Position numbers and translations under genes: made by a program. The notes under the pieces are model-generated. The model was not told the DNA's origin, did no database searches, and saw only the letters and a program-made list of their open reading frames with translations. Below, piece by piece: positions 10,814 through 23,399 of a stretch of 64,000 nucleotides of DNA. The first letter of the stretch is position 1. Each line of letters begins with the position of its first letter. This DNA is from Triangularia verruculosa (lineage: Eukaryota; Ascomycota; Sordariomycetes; Sordariales; Podosporaceae), in assembly GCA_033296885.1 (NCBI GenBank), contig MU863903.1:234752-298751 (forward strand), given 5' to 3'.

Positions 10814-13197
10814 TGGGAATGGGGGATAGGGAAGGTGATGGGGATAAAAGTAGAAAGAACTAATTCTTTATGGATGAGAAGGCGGTAAGGAATCTTGCAT
10901 AGGAAGCTGTATCTATTTCTTGATTCGCTTCTCCAGAAAACATGTTGAACGCGGATCTTTCATCAGCCGAGGTATGAATTCTCGGGATCGTTGAGTTGTC
11001 AACATATCAGTACAAGGCCTGTTTTAGGGGCAACAGCGCACAAAAGTTCGCTGCTCAGCTGCTGCATAGTGTCTAATGCTGTTTATACTTGCCTGGCAAT
11101 CCTGGTGAACAACCCGTGTCATTTCATTCTATCACTCGCTAAACCCAACACCCAACTTGTCGGGTATTTTATTGAACCTGTCATCCCGGAATTCCACTAC
11201 ACGGGGATTGAGGTCAGGTGATGAAGACGTTTAAGGAGGTGGCGAGGGTTTTTCTCCTTGTGTATCTAGGTAAGGTACCGAGGTAGGTAGGTACACTAAC
11301 CCAAACTACTTGATCGTTTCTTTCTAACCTGGGTCATCTATTCAGTTCAGGTCTGGAAATGTTGTTGGCAGAGAGCATATCTTCGGAGGAGGAAAGGGAG
11401 GACGGGGTTTCCAAGTGGGGGAAACATGGAGTGTATATATTCATGGTCAATCAAGGAAAGAAAGGGCTTGCAAAGTGACGTTGCGATGGAGAGAACCAAA
11501 AAAAAATGAAAATAAAAAAGCTATATTCACTACAATGTACAGTACTTCGTAATGGCACGGAAAAAGAACCCAGTCAGTTCAAGTGTCCATCTCTTTGACG
11601 TGTGTGTGAACACCGCCCCCCCAAGTAAAAAAGGAAGGTGTCTATCTATCTCTTTGAAACTACCTACGCTACTCGGCCTCTCCTCTGTGTAGCATGACCT
11701 CTCATTTCCCTGCCACCACATCTTTTACCTGGCAGGAAAGCTAACCTGCGTCATATACTGCATTACCTTAACCACCTGCCACGTACACTCTCGGTGAAAC
11801 TCTCAAAAAGCAGGACCGAAGACTACAACAATACGAGCATCAATCCCATCACAAATCACACACACACATCTTCCCAGCAAAGTGGCGGACAAAATCAAGT
11901 TCCGAAAAGAAAAAAAAAAACCGCACAATCAATTGTTATTACTCCCAAACTTTGTGCTTTGAACCACCACCACCCCCTCCCTCCCTCCTATCCCTAACCC
12001 CCTCCGTCACTTGACAACACCGTCAGTCAGTCTAGCTAGCAGACTTCCCAGGGTCACCCCCCCAGAAATAACCAAAGAAAGTAAAAACGAAACCCCCATG
12101 ATATCTCCCCCCCACCCTACCACCTTCCAATCCAATACCAAACAAAACACAAGACATAAAAAAGCGACGCAAAAAACAATAAAATGAATAAATTCGCAAC
12201 TTGTGTTCAGCCCTATCCCCTCCCCTCCCCTTCCCCTCCCAAAAACAACCAAGCCAATGAATGTCCTAGCAGTCCAAACGAGACATGACAACAAAAATAT
12301 CAGTTTATCTCAGCTGTGATTATATGAAGCAAAAAACAACAACTCAACAAAAACCGCAGCAAAAACCCCTCCTCCTCCACGTGTTACCCTGTTCCAAACC
12401 TTCGTTTCCTCTCAGATGAAAAAAAAAGAAAAACAAAAAAAAGAAATGACCGATAGTGATTCCTTAGCTCACCCAATCTCCAAAAAAGAAATCGGAAAAA
12501 GAAAAAGAAGAACTTGATTCCCCCTTCAAATGCTGCTGCCCGCCGGTCCGCCCGCCCATGGTCAGTGTGCAGAGAAAAAAACACAGATTCGGATGCCAAA
12601 GAGACAAAGAAAGCGAGCGAAACAGAGAAAAAATAAAGTGTAAGAATATAACAAACACAAATCAAGAAGCGAATAAAGCCAAACAGCAACAAGTAACAAC
12701 AATACCAAATATGATGGCAATTCAACAAACGCAAAGGCAGAGACGGAAAAAAGAGAGAGAGCGAGAGAGAAGAGTGATGATGAAATTGTAGCAAAGAAAC
12801 ATTCCTCCTAACGATATCCAAATAGAAAAACTTCAAGCCCAACCAGCCATAGACACGACAGTCTGTTGTTTCTTTCCACCCCACAAACAAGTCCCAACCC
12901 GGAGCGGCGAATGGTGCCGGAGAATAAATGATATCGGAATCAAAGGATCCAAGAAAAACAGTGGTATCGTAAAAAGCATATAAAGTAAGCCCGCCAAATG
13001 AGGGGGGCACCCTCGCCCGAAGACTCCTCTATATTTCCCATCCCGTAAAGAGCCGGATCCAATATGCGTTGAAACCGACCAATGCCCACACCCGTTCCAG
13101 AGAAAAAAAAAGCGCACAATGCCTCTCCCATATCAACAAACGGTTCGAACTGTTTCTAAATACCGGAAACGCTGCAAGCATCAGGAGAATAGCGAGC
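10814..13197. other. Convergent intergenic region between dpb4 and the RSC7-like gene
   Basis: Both flanking genes end here. The right part (about 11800-13100) is A-rich and C-rich on the + strand, so T-rich in the sense of the minus-strand gene, as expected for its 3' UTR. The 208-codon minus-strand frame at 12384-13010 translates to Phe/Leu/Ser-rich low-complexity sequence and is not a credible gene. CCCTAACCCC occurs once at about 11993. Nothing else is supported. Confidence 0.55.
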
Positions 13198-15826
13198 TTA
13201 TTGCGGCTGGTTTGTCCACCATTGCGCAGGTGTTTGCTGTTGAGACCACGCCTGGGTCACGGCCGGGGGTGGTGCGCTTTGGTGCATGTACTGGCGTGGG
13301 GTCTGTTCGGCCGAGTACATTCCCTGGGCTGAGGTGCTGTACCCTTGGTTCATGCCTGGAATTCCTGGATAAGAGATACTGCCGGGCTGCTGGACTTGGC
13401 TTGATGTGCTCGAGTGCCGCAACTGGGGAGCGGGGGATTGTTGCGGATGAGGGGATGGCTGAGACTGAGCTGTGTACGCCGAATAACCGTGCTGCGGCGT
13501 CTGAGGCGTTGGGGGCCACATTTGAGTTTGAGGGTAGCTGTAATTCTGCGAGCTCGGCGGCAAGGTGCCAGAGGACGCTGAAGGCGGATATGTCGGTCTT
13601 GAGCTGCTTTGAGAGGAGTCCTGTGCCATTCCTCTAACTGGACCGCTTGGTCCCACTGAGTTTGGAGCATGAACTGGTTGCGAATATGGTGCGGCTGTCA
13701 TCATCAACTGGGGGCTCTGGTTGGGAATAATACCAGGCTGCTGCATACCCTGTGTGGTGGCGTGCGGTGAAGGGGCCGGACGGCTGGTTGGCGCAGGTGC
13801 TTCGCTTGTGCCGACTGGCTGAGCCAGTGTCGTGGGCGTTGGCTGGTCGTGCTGTCGTCTCCAAATATTCTGCATGTAATCATTGCGCATGTCGCGTTGC
13901 GAGTTGACTGAACGGTTGAATTCGGCGGCATGGTGGGCCTGGGCGTGCAGCTCTGTGATGGGCGTGGGCTGAATCCGATCTTGGTAAGCTGGGCCAGTGA
14001 TCTCCTGCCGCGGCCCCGTCTTGAGGATATTCGAGTAGTCTCGGCTGTGGGTGTTGTAATCTGGTCCTAGTGTTATCACGGGCATTCTGGTCGAGCTTCC
14101 TGGCGGCGGTCCAATCATACCTGGCTGAACAAGTTGTGGCCCAGGGGCACCGCCAAACTGGCCTGGAGTGTTGCTGTAGACGATCTCACCGTGAGGTGCT
14201 CCAAGTATGCCCGCATTATGATTGGCCTCGGCCTCCCGAGCCTTGGACGCGCCCGGCCGTTTCTCCCCCGCTGGATCGGCCTCGGTGAAGCCCTGTTTGC
14301 GCGCCTTACTCTCCCAGTAGTCATCACGGACTCTCCGGCCATTCGTGATCACTCTGCTTCCAAACTGCCGAAACATGCTCCGGGCCGTGACAATTGCTAT
14401 TTGCCGCGATCGATAGGAGAATGGGAGAATTTCCTGGTTTACCAAATCATCCTTTTCTTCTTGGCTGGCGATGATTTTGAAGAGCGATCTATTCTTGTTA
14501 AAAAGCAAGTATGAGTCTCGATATCCCAGCACGCGGGCACACTCGGTCGCAAGCATGAAGAGCTTGTCGCCACGGTTCGGTACAAAAAAGGTTCGGCAGC
14601 GGTATTCGCGACCTCCTGTGAGCTGGCCGTTCGACAACACCTTCTTCTCGCCGGCCTCATCGATTTCGCGAGGCAAGTACTCGTCACCACCGGGTCCAAG
14701 CTGGTCAGTTGTGTGGTCGCGGACCGTCGGAAGGGCCTTTAGGGTCGACTTCGTCGGGGTAGGCTTGGGCGGCGACGACTGCGGCTGCGGCTGCGGCTGC
14801 GGCTGCGGAGGTGGTGGAGCAGGTGCTGCGTAGGTGGACGTCTGAACGGGGAGGGGAGCATTTTGACTCTGGGGTGTTGGTGGGTGAATTGTCTGACGGG
14901 ATGGAGGTGCGGATGCCTGGGTGGCAGGTTCGGGAGCACCCCCGGACTGTCTGGACTTCATCGGTCTTCCTCTTTTTCTAGGCTTGTCACCACCTGGAGA
15001 TTGCGCGACGGAACTGTCAGCTTGTGGTCCCCGATTCCAGGTTTTACTTGACGGGTCGCACAACCACAGACATGTAACGCGGAGGTGTAGACCAGGGTAG
15101 CAAAGGCGCGGCTACACAGAGACAACAAAAAAAAAGAGGAAAACACACGAAACGTACCGTCATCACCAGCCGACCCGAGCGGTCCTTCGTCGGTATAATC
15201 CTGCGGAGAGCGGCCCCGCTTGATGCCTCGAGAAGGCGCGTCTAACAGTTCTGGCAGGTTGGTTTTCAATCAGTATCGCGCACTCGTATCGTCAATCAAG
15301 CAAATATGCGCTTCATGTTTCTGTCGTGGTTACGAGAGCGGCGCGGGCTGGCTGTGTTGAGTTGAAAGAAGCGATGACGAGAGGACGAGACGCGTAAAGT
15401 GGAGATCGGGAGGGGTTGCGAAACGCGCGGGGGCCAGCCACTCATGGTTCCTCTCGCAGGCCGGCGATATGAGATCAGGTCGTCGCGATTCTCCTTGGGC
15501 CGCTGGGCTGGCCATCTCGGCGACGACAAGCATGTTGAACGAGTCGAAAGCTCGACGACTCGGCTTTGCTTGAGACATGTTTGGCGTGACCCGGTGGTTT
15601 GAGCTCGACATGCGTCACTGGATGGAGCTTGCGCTGTGTGGGCTGACAAGTGTGTGGTCGCGCGCAAACAACTGGCTGGGACCGATCGCAGCGCAGGCGA
15701 CAAATAGTGTTGCCGAATTGAAAAAAAAAAAAAGATCGAAAAGCATTAGAACGTACCTGTGTTAAGGGCTGCTGGGTTGATTGTTGCACTATCAGCGCCG
15801 TTGGGTATGGGCTGTGCAGCGTACAT
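13198..15826 (-). CDS. RSC7: Chromatin-remodelling complex subunit, Rsc7/Swp82 family
   Basis: Three exons on the minus strand (15826-15757, 15250-15158, 14993-13198) give 652 residues. The first exon starts MYAAQPIPNG. The join to exon 2 makes a Glu codon across the intron and phase is kept throughout. Visible: a basic GIKRGRSP stretch; an AT-hook-like KPRKRGRPMK at about residues 58-67; a Pro/Gln linker; then the conserved Rsc7/Swp82 domain at about 160-291, with REYRCRTFFVPNRG, a CARVLGYRDSYLLF segment and SRQIAIVTARSMFRQFG. The remaining half is Gln/Pro/Ser-rich. Family members are accessory subunits of the RSC and SWI/SNF ATP-dependent nucleosome remodellers in the nucleus; filamentous fungi usually have one protein for both yeast paralogues, so the symbol is family-level. 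The introns are unusually long for this window (506 and 164 bases). No ATG precedes the domain in the long third exon, which supports the upstream exons. Confidence 0.85.
14781..14808 (-). repeat. Hexanucleotide tract coding Pro-Gln repeats in the RSC7-like gene
   Basis: GCGGCT-type units repeat more than four times on the + strand and read as alternating Pro and Gln codons on the minus strand. It lies in the disordered linker before the conserved domain. Confidence 0.75.
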
Positions 15827-18800
15827 GAGTGCCGTCGTCGTCGACCACGTCAATGGGTCTGCGAAACGACGTGTCTTGATATAGTTGGGCTGGCGTGGGA
15901 GGGGGCAACGCAGCCGAAAGCGCTCAAGCTTTTTTGCTATGTTCTCTGCCTGGTCAAGCACTGGTCTGGTCTGGGATCGCACGCGCTGGGGGATGCGGGC
16001 AAGGAATGCTCATGCATGTATGTGGTTGGCGCAACTCGCTCCAGCAGAGTAGAGAATAAAAAAGGTTACAGATCACAGGAAGGAGAGTATAGAAAAACAC
16101 GGGTGCCATGTGCGTGCTTTTCCTCTTGATTTGCTAGCCTCTTTTTCGCCTTCGGTGTTTATCACAAGAAAGGAGCTGGACTGCCCACGGCCGGCGTGTC
16201 TCGAGAGGTCAAGAGGCTCTCTCCTCGAGTTCTCTTCAGTCGCGCTTTGCAGAATTGATGCGCAGACGCAACGCGCGGGGTGACACTAGTCCTGTTTGGG
16301 AAGGGAAACACCCTGGTCAAGTTCGGCAAGCCAAGGCAGCGGGAGCGCTGCAAAGTGACGATGGATCCGCAGCTGTTAGCGCAAGTGACGGTTCTGCAAC
16401 GTTGACCTTGATCTCTGCTCTTGGCCTGTCTGTATCAAGACATTTCGAAACAAATACCTGTGGGATAGGAGTCATCAGGAAGAATCATAGTATTGAGTAG
16501 TCAAGTTATATCCACTTGAACTAGTCAGGCAGCCAAGGAATACGAAGATCCAGTCATCGTTTCCCTCAGCCGTACCAGTAGCCTCGGTTTCGCAAGAGAA
16601 AGCACCGAATCTGATGAGACGTGAGAGGATGGCGCGTTGGTTGGTGGCACATCGGTCCCAAAGTTCATCAGAGAACGACGAGCTGCAAGAGCTCTTCTGC
16701 TCATGTCAGATGAAACACAACAGGTACCTGCTGCTGGTGTTGCATTGCGTTTGCCATCTCGCTTTCCGTAGCAGACGATAGTCCCTCACTATAGCTACTA
16801 TCTGGCCGCGTGGAACCGCACCGCAGCGCAGAATTCCATGCTCACGGTATGGAGGGGCGAGAGAGAGAGAGGGGGGCGGAACGGCTTCCTGGATGACGGC
16901 TTGTTCCAAGAGTGGAGGTGGGTATGGACGGGTAAGCAGGGCATGGGCTGCACGGGTGCTCATTCAGCACGCTGGGCTCGAAAGCGGCACAGTGCCCATG
17001 CCAGCCTGGCCTCGTTTCTGTTTCCATATCATTCACAGGTTTGACGGTCGTAATTACAACATCTAATAGATTGTCGGATGTGGAGAGATGGGAGAGGAAG
17101 ATTAGGAGCATCTTTGACACCCGTGGCACGACAGAAGCGCAGGCGCCTGCTGGGTAGGGAAATTCCCATCCAGTCTCGTCAGGTGCAGCAGGTGTAACCT
17201 GGAGTCCTTCGAGGACGTCTGCTAGCCACACGCCAGCCGTGACAATAATACCTCAAGCAGATGCAGGGAGCAGGGTCAAGGGTTGTCTTGGTACGGAGCC
17301 TTGTGGGAAAAGGATGCGCTGACTTCGGCCGACCGAGGTCCTCCAAAGCCCCGCATCGCCGTTCATTTGTGCGTCCATATAACCGGGATAACGACGACAT
17401 CGTGGCTGTTTTTGTGCCGTTTGCCCTCGACTCGGATCGTCATCAAGAAAGTGACCGAGATACGAAGTCCAACAGTTGATGATAACTTGGGATAAACTGA
17501 TTAACACGGATCCCACGGCATCTTTGCTGGGCATCGGCGTTGGTACGAGCCGAGCAGTCAACTCGAGCTCGACCGTGAGCTGTGAAGAGTCATAGCTTCC
17601 AGAGCTCCCAAGGCTCCAGAGGCAGCTTGACGGCGCAACCTCGAGTTCGACGTCGCACACGTTGCGGCACAGGAGAATGCAACTCTATGGCACGAGGCAA
17701 GGTGTACCGTAAACCCCCGACACAAGAAGACCCTGGCGTGCAGTTCAGAGGCAAAGCACCACGGCACGGAGCACGGTTTTGCGGGAGGAGCTGGACGAGC
17801 TGTGTCCAAGTGGCGGATGAGTCTGTCGATCGCCTCTGCAGCCGTCTCTTTTCAGTCAGTCGGGCCTGTCTTTACCAGAAACACGGACGGCAAGGCCTGG
17901 CCGCCAGGGCATGCAGGTCCGTATCACACATGCAACAATCACCTCGGAGCGGTGAAATGGCATCGTAGGAATAGCTGCAAGCCTGAAATATTGCTCTGCT
18001 ATTTCTCTTGTTGCTGACAGCGTGGAATTTCCCTGTTGTGGAACATCAGCTGGCTCGAAGCATAAGCCGGTGAGGCTGATACACTTTACCAGCAACACGG
18101 ACGATGGCCTCCCTTCTTTCGAGATCCATGTAGTGGTTTCTCCAAAAAATGGATACTCGTGAGGGTAGGAGGCACTCGGCACAGTCCGAACAAATGGCTA
18201 CCCCTTGCGGCCATCCCATTTCTTCATTCCAGCAGTAGTGTCATGGTGAGTGTGTGTGCCATATGCCCCTTGATGCAAGGCTGACCAGGGCTTCCGCTCA
18301 GTTACGGAGAGTGCTCGTCAGCATGTCCCTGAAGCCCGAGCAAAAGGCCCGTTATGATTCGCCTGGCGAGGACAAACATAAGCTGGAACGCTTGAGGCTT
18401 GCCCTGCGTGAGGGCTTTTGGAACATCCATACCTCGGATTTCGCGGACCGATCGCCTCGCAGACAACCAGTTGCTTCCAAGACAGGTGGACAGCGTGGAG
18501 TCCACGGATCTCAGATGAATCCCGCTGAAGATGGTGTTGTTGACGATGATCACCCCGATTCGCGAACCTAGGCACAGTGGAACCACCAAGCACACCCTGA
18601 TGAGGGAGAAGGAGAAAGCGAAGAAAAAGAAGCATCCATCCGGCATGGAATTCAACAAACCACACTTGTCCCAAGAGGGTTCCTATCGTCGATAAAAACC
18701 GTGCAGAAGACGCTTTCCTGAAGCAGTTGAGAAACCGACTCCTGACCAATCACAGGCATAGCGCCACGAGACCAGGGTTGGGGATTTTTGGTGTTTGTCT

Positions 18801-21101
18801 ATAACGACACCCTACTACCGCTCTTGATCCCACACCCGACGAACCTGGAGCCTAGCAGCAACCGGCTTGTCCTTGGAGAAGCATGCGTGCTGCATGGCAA
18901 TACCACCTCGCGACACGTTCCAAGGGAACAATACGGCAAACACCGGGGCATCAGCGCCTGTCGAGGAGGATACTGTGTTCATGCGGAACCTGCGGGATTT
19001 CTATCAACAGAAGTTATCAAGAGACCTCACTGACCAGATGAGGTCAGCCTGCAGTTGGTCATGGTAGGTATCATCAAGCTATATGCGTTCTCTCAACGGC
19101 CCACCCGGGAGCATCTCAAATCGTAGGCAAGGGCCAGTTGGTTTCGGTGCAGACCAATCTTTTGGCATGGTCTTCTGACCATAATTCTGTCGTCATTTGT
19201 CTGACAGATAAGGGATCACATGAATGATCACAGGTTTCGAGGTGGCTCATGTGGCTTCCTGGCCAGAGAGCGGAATGTTACCACCTCTCGCTGTACTAAC
19301 CAACGCTTGCCGTAGCCTCTGATGAGAGAAACATCACTATCTATCTTGTAGCTTGACCTAGACCTATACTTTATTCCGCCTAAAGACGGGAACGTCAGGC
19401 AGTGTAGTCGCACGGATCTAGATCATGGATACTCGCACGCAGAGGTTGATTATAACCCCCAAAGGTCATTTATAGCACACGATTGTAGGAGGGAAGACAA
19501 AACACCGTGGAAGGTACCATTTTCATGCCTACCGCTAACTTCAAGGTCCACAGCATCCTCCGTCAGCTGCCAATATTGGCCCCCTCCCAGCGTCCCCATT
19601 GGTAGGCCAGAAGCAGGAAACAAGAATTTACGCCACGGCTGAGACCTTGATCGCGAACAAATCACGGTAGATATCGGGAGGCCCACGGAGCCGTGGCGGA
19701 AAGCCGGTCGTCGTTCGAGTGGTCCGGGTCATCCGGTAGCCCTACACTGATCACCAAGCAAGGAAGAAACGAACGAGCGACGTCCACCTCTTCCGGCATA
19801 TCAAATAACCCGCACTGCTTTCCAGTCACCCCTGCGACCAACCTATATAGAATAAACACTGGCAGCGGCTGTGTCTCCGAGATCAAGTCGCACAAGGGAC
19901 AAGGCCTTGACCCTATCGGGATTATAGCCACAAGGTGGAACAAATCATAGCACAGTAACATGATCACTGGCGTTCCTCATGGCGTATTACTTCTGCTCGG
20001 CCTTGTGCTCCTTCGGGCCTACGCCTCTAACTGGCGAGATCTCTCTTGAATGCCAACCCACCGATATCCCTAACAGGCACTCTCTGATCTCGAAGTCGAG
20101 TGGGCAAACAACGCCACTCCATGTGACGCGTGTGTCTGACACATAGTGTAGAGACACACGTTAAAAGACTGTAAAAATTCACACATGGTATGGAGCAGGG
20201 TGCAGCGCCCAGCAGTCTGGAGATATGGACAAGACGATCGAAGGAAGGTGGTGTGCTCCAAAGGAACGGCAGATTAGAAAATGGAGGGGTGGTCTGGGGA
20301 GCTTGACCCTGGCATCCTTGACGCTGGGTGTGGAGGGGGAGGGGTGAGTGGGGAAGAGGGCCGAGCAACTGACCGGGGTTAAAGCGGGCTTGACAAGGGT
20401 GGAAGCGATTGCACCAGCTGCTGATAGCCTTGGCATTGTCATCCCCAGCTCTGATTGGCGGGCTGCCACGCAATCGTGCCAAGAATCAGACTGCACACGG
20501 ACCACTCCTGCAAATCATGAACCGTGAAAGTCGACCTCGACAATCTTGCGCCGCGAACAAACTTGGGGGTTTCCCGACGCCCCGTCTACCATCACCTCAC
20601 ACTCCCTTGCGTTGGGCCTGAAGATTCTGCCGTTCGTTGTGGCGCTGCACTGGAAATATTGCCTTCTTCCCTCTTTTCCGGTCTCGGTTTTACATAATGG
20701 ACTTCACCTCCACAACGGCAGCTTGGGCAAGCTTGGAGGGACAGGCACGATCCGGGGGGGCAGATGAATAAGACGCACCTGGCGACACCCTCTCTACCTT
20801 GGCCCGATGGCGGGAGCCTCCTCGTCAGGTCGTGCCCACTTGGCCGCTGTAACCTCCTCCCGCGGGCCCTTCTCAACGAGCCATTCAAGCGAAGATGTCC
20901 TCGATCTGCCCCAGCCAGTTGCGCCATTAGCGAGCCCTTCCTCCTCTCGAGCGCGACTTCTTTTTCCTCTCCTGCAGCGCTCGGCGCGGGCGTGCCCCTT
21001 CCCGCATCTGCAGAAGCGGACCTCCACTCGGTGATGAAGCAGGCCCTTCACTTCTTGACTCTTTCGAACTGCGCAGATTTCTTCTCGGCCCACCTCCACT
21101 G

Positions 21102-21151
21102 GCACACACACACTTCCAAGGGCCACGCACACACAAGCACACACACACACC
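21102..21151. repeat. CA-rich microsatellite
   Basis: Two to three interrupted (CA)n runs lie in about 50 bases, broken by short unique sequence. No gene overlaps. Confidence 0.75.
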
Positions 21152-23120
21152 CATCTTCCCCAGCTGCACTTGCGGGTCCCATGTAAGTCATCCGCTGGTC
21201 GACACCACTTTCGAACGGCACCATAGCGAGACCCACCCGAGATCAACAAGAGATACGGGACCATAATAGGCTGGAATGCTTCCTTTCCATGTACCGAAGC
21301 AAAGTTGCTGTCACAGCTGCGCAGTGCTGGTGTTCTTGCCAGATCCATGGATCTATCACTCCCACTTGCCCACTCGCGTACTCCCGGACCCATTCCCATT
21401 ATAATACCCACTCCAAATGCTGCTTGAGCCCAGAACCAAGGCCCGTTGCTTCCAGGAAACGAAGACGGGATTGGCATCGGACGGGCGCTAAAGCAGGCAT
21501 GTTCAGCAAGCAGGTGTCCAATGGCCAATCTGGCCCCTGTCTCCTGGACTGTGAGACAGAAAGTTCAACTTCTGATCAGATCAGAGAGTTTGAGGGAGCC
21601 CATGGACTCTTCCAAAAAACTTATTGTTTCAGGCATTCTTCATAGCGGTTACTAAAAGCTATCGTCATTTCAGCTTCATGGCATCAAGTTCAAACGGTGC
21701 CGAGCATGCAAGATATCGATAGAGGAAACCGCCCGGCTAACTACCCCTCTTTGACCCTCGTCTCGCTTTTCCATCCGACTCGGCTTATGTATACACCCGA
21801 GGCGCAGGCATGGGCGCGCACCTATCCGGCCGCGCCCACTTTGGCTTGCAGATGGGATCTCTGGGAAAAGAACGCCAGGGGAAAGGGCTCGAGAAAACGC
21901 GAGATGTCCTCTTTGGGACTGTGGTGCCGTGGTCTGTGTCTCTCGCTTACGCATTACGTTCTCATCGCGGCCTTCTTGTCAGGGAAAGGTCAGGGTGGCG
22001 ATGGCGTCTTTGATACTTCTCATAAACAGGAACTAGTGAGTAATGGTTTTTTTTTTTTTGACCTCGCCAGCTGCCTGTCTGCTTGATGGCCGTCCTCTCG
22101 ACCAACCTTCTTTTCTCCCAAGAGCGTTGCCAAAGGCGGGGCAAGCTCTGGGAGTGTGTTTCGGCAACTTATCTTATCAAGCAGTGTGAGTCTGCTTGCT
22201 ATTTTTGGAGGTGAGAGCGGGGAATGGGAGGGTCGTAGTTGATCAAGTGTTCGGCTGTCGCAATCTGGCGGATGCCCAACAAAAAGCGGCCGGACAAGAG
22301 AACGACCAGACCAGCAGGGGGGCGTCATGATCCCTGCCTGGGTCCGACCAAAGTATGCCTCTGTCGCTTGCTTGTCACTCTTCCTTCCTGCCCGTCGCCA
22401 GATAGATCCAAGATTCAACATGGAGCACAAGCGAACAAAGGAGGTTAGCAATCTGGCAAAATGCGCCGGTTGAATTGGCGCAGATCATATGATGCAAGCT
22501 TGGGAGTGTCTCACTTCCAGTCGACTGAGGTGTCATCGAGAGATGCTTGACGCCCGTGGCTTTTTGCTGTAATTTGCGATGCATCTCCGGGTACCGACGA
22601 GTTGTCGGGTTGGTGGAAAGTTCTTTGCTTTGTGTCGTTTCAGAGGTTGGATTACACAGTATGAGAAAGTGCTATGATATCGAGTGCTATGTACCCGGTC
22701 TCAAGAGGTAAGGATGGAGAGGATTCGGGGATGCAGTGCAACAGATATGGGCCAGGTAAACTGATATGCCACTGGCAAACATGGATTGTCGATAGAGGTG
22801 CGTGAGATGAAGAATGAGGTCTGGGCAGGGGACCACGCTGTGGACAAGCAAAGTAAAGATTGCTACCCAAAACAGAGGCCTTCGAGGATTGTCTAATGCC
22901 CGTGCCTTCGCGTATTAATTTCTCTTCTCTTGTGCATTATGGGGGGACTTCACCCCTCTTACACTGGGGAGGAAGCTCATGGACAAGCTTGCAAAGCTAC
23001 TACCATCAAGGAAATGCTGAGTCCAGTCAGAGTGAGTATGGCATGTCAAGAAGAGAGCAGAAGAGTATGTCCTAGACAAACCAATAGAGTTCTTATTTAA
23101 GTAGTGACACCAGTTGCAAT

Positions 23121-23139
23121 GTCGTCGTCGTCGTCGTCG
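23121..23139. repeat. (GTC)6 trinucleotide repeat upstream of DIS3
   Basis: Six tandem GTC units lie about 260 bases before the DIS3 start codon, outside any coding region I can support. Confidence 0.8.
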
Positions 23140-23399
23140 GTTGCCCGCATCCCCCCGCGGCTGGCGCTTGTAAGCCGCTATCGATAAGCTTTCCAAGCGC
23201 TAGTAGCATGGTGATTGGCCGGACAAGCGACACCAAGGAATCCAAGCATTGGTAATCGCAACCTCCATCAAAAATTCACCAAACTATCGACAACCGTCAA
23301 CGAAATCTGCAAGGCGACCCCTTCCTAAACAAATACCGGGAAAAGGGAAAACAAAATCGCCTCGGAAAATTACGACCATCAGAAAAACAGACTCGAAAG

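Larger units (their letters stand above)
15827..23399. other. 7.6 kb region without a supportable gene
   Basis: This is the upstream side of both the RSC7-like gene (left) and DIS3 (right), but far longer than their promoters should need. No open frame shows a known domain with a credible start. Two places have coding-like peptide patches in changing frames (about 18323-19070, see findings). CT-rich sequence around 20800-21200 resembles a leader. A CA repeat (21102-21151) and a GTC repeat (23121-23139) are present. It could hold a non-coding transcript, a decayed gene or a lineage-specific gene that I cannot recognise. Confidence 0.5.

Noticed and set aside
12384..13010. 208-codon minus-strand frame rich in Phe and Leu
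   Set aside because: It lies in T-rich sequence just after the RSC7-like stop codon and reads as translated 3' UTR.
20794..21528. 244-codon minus-strand frame
   Set aside because: Starts at a non-ATG codon, contains translated CA repeat (Cys-Val runs) and shows no domain.
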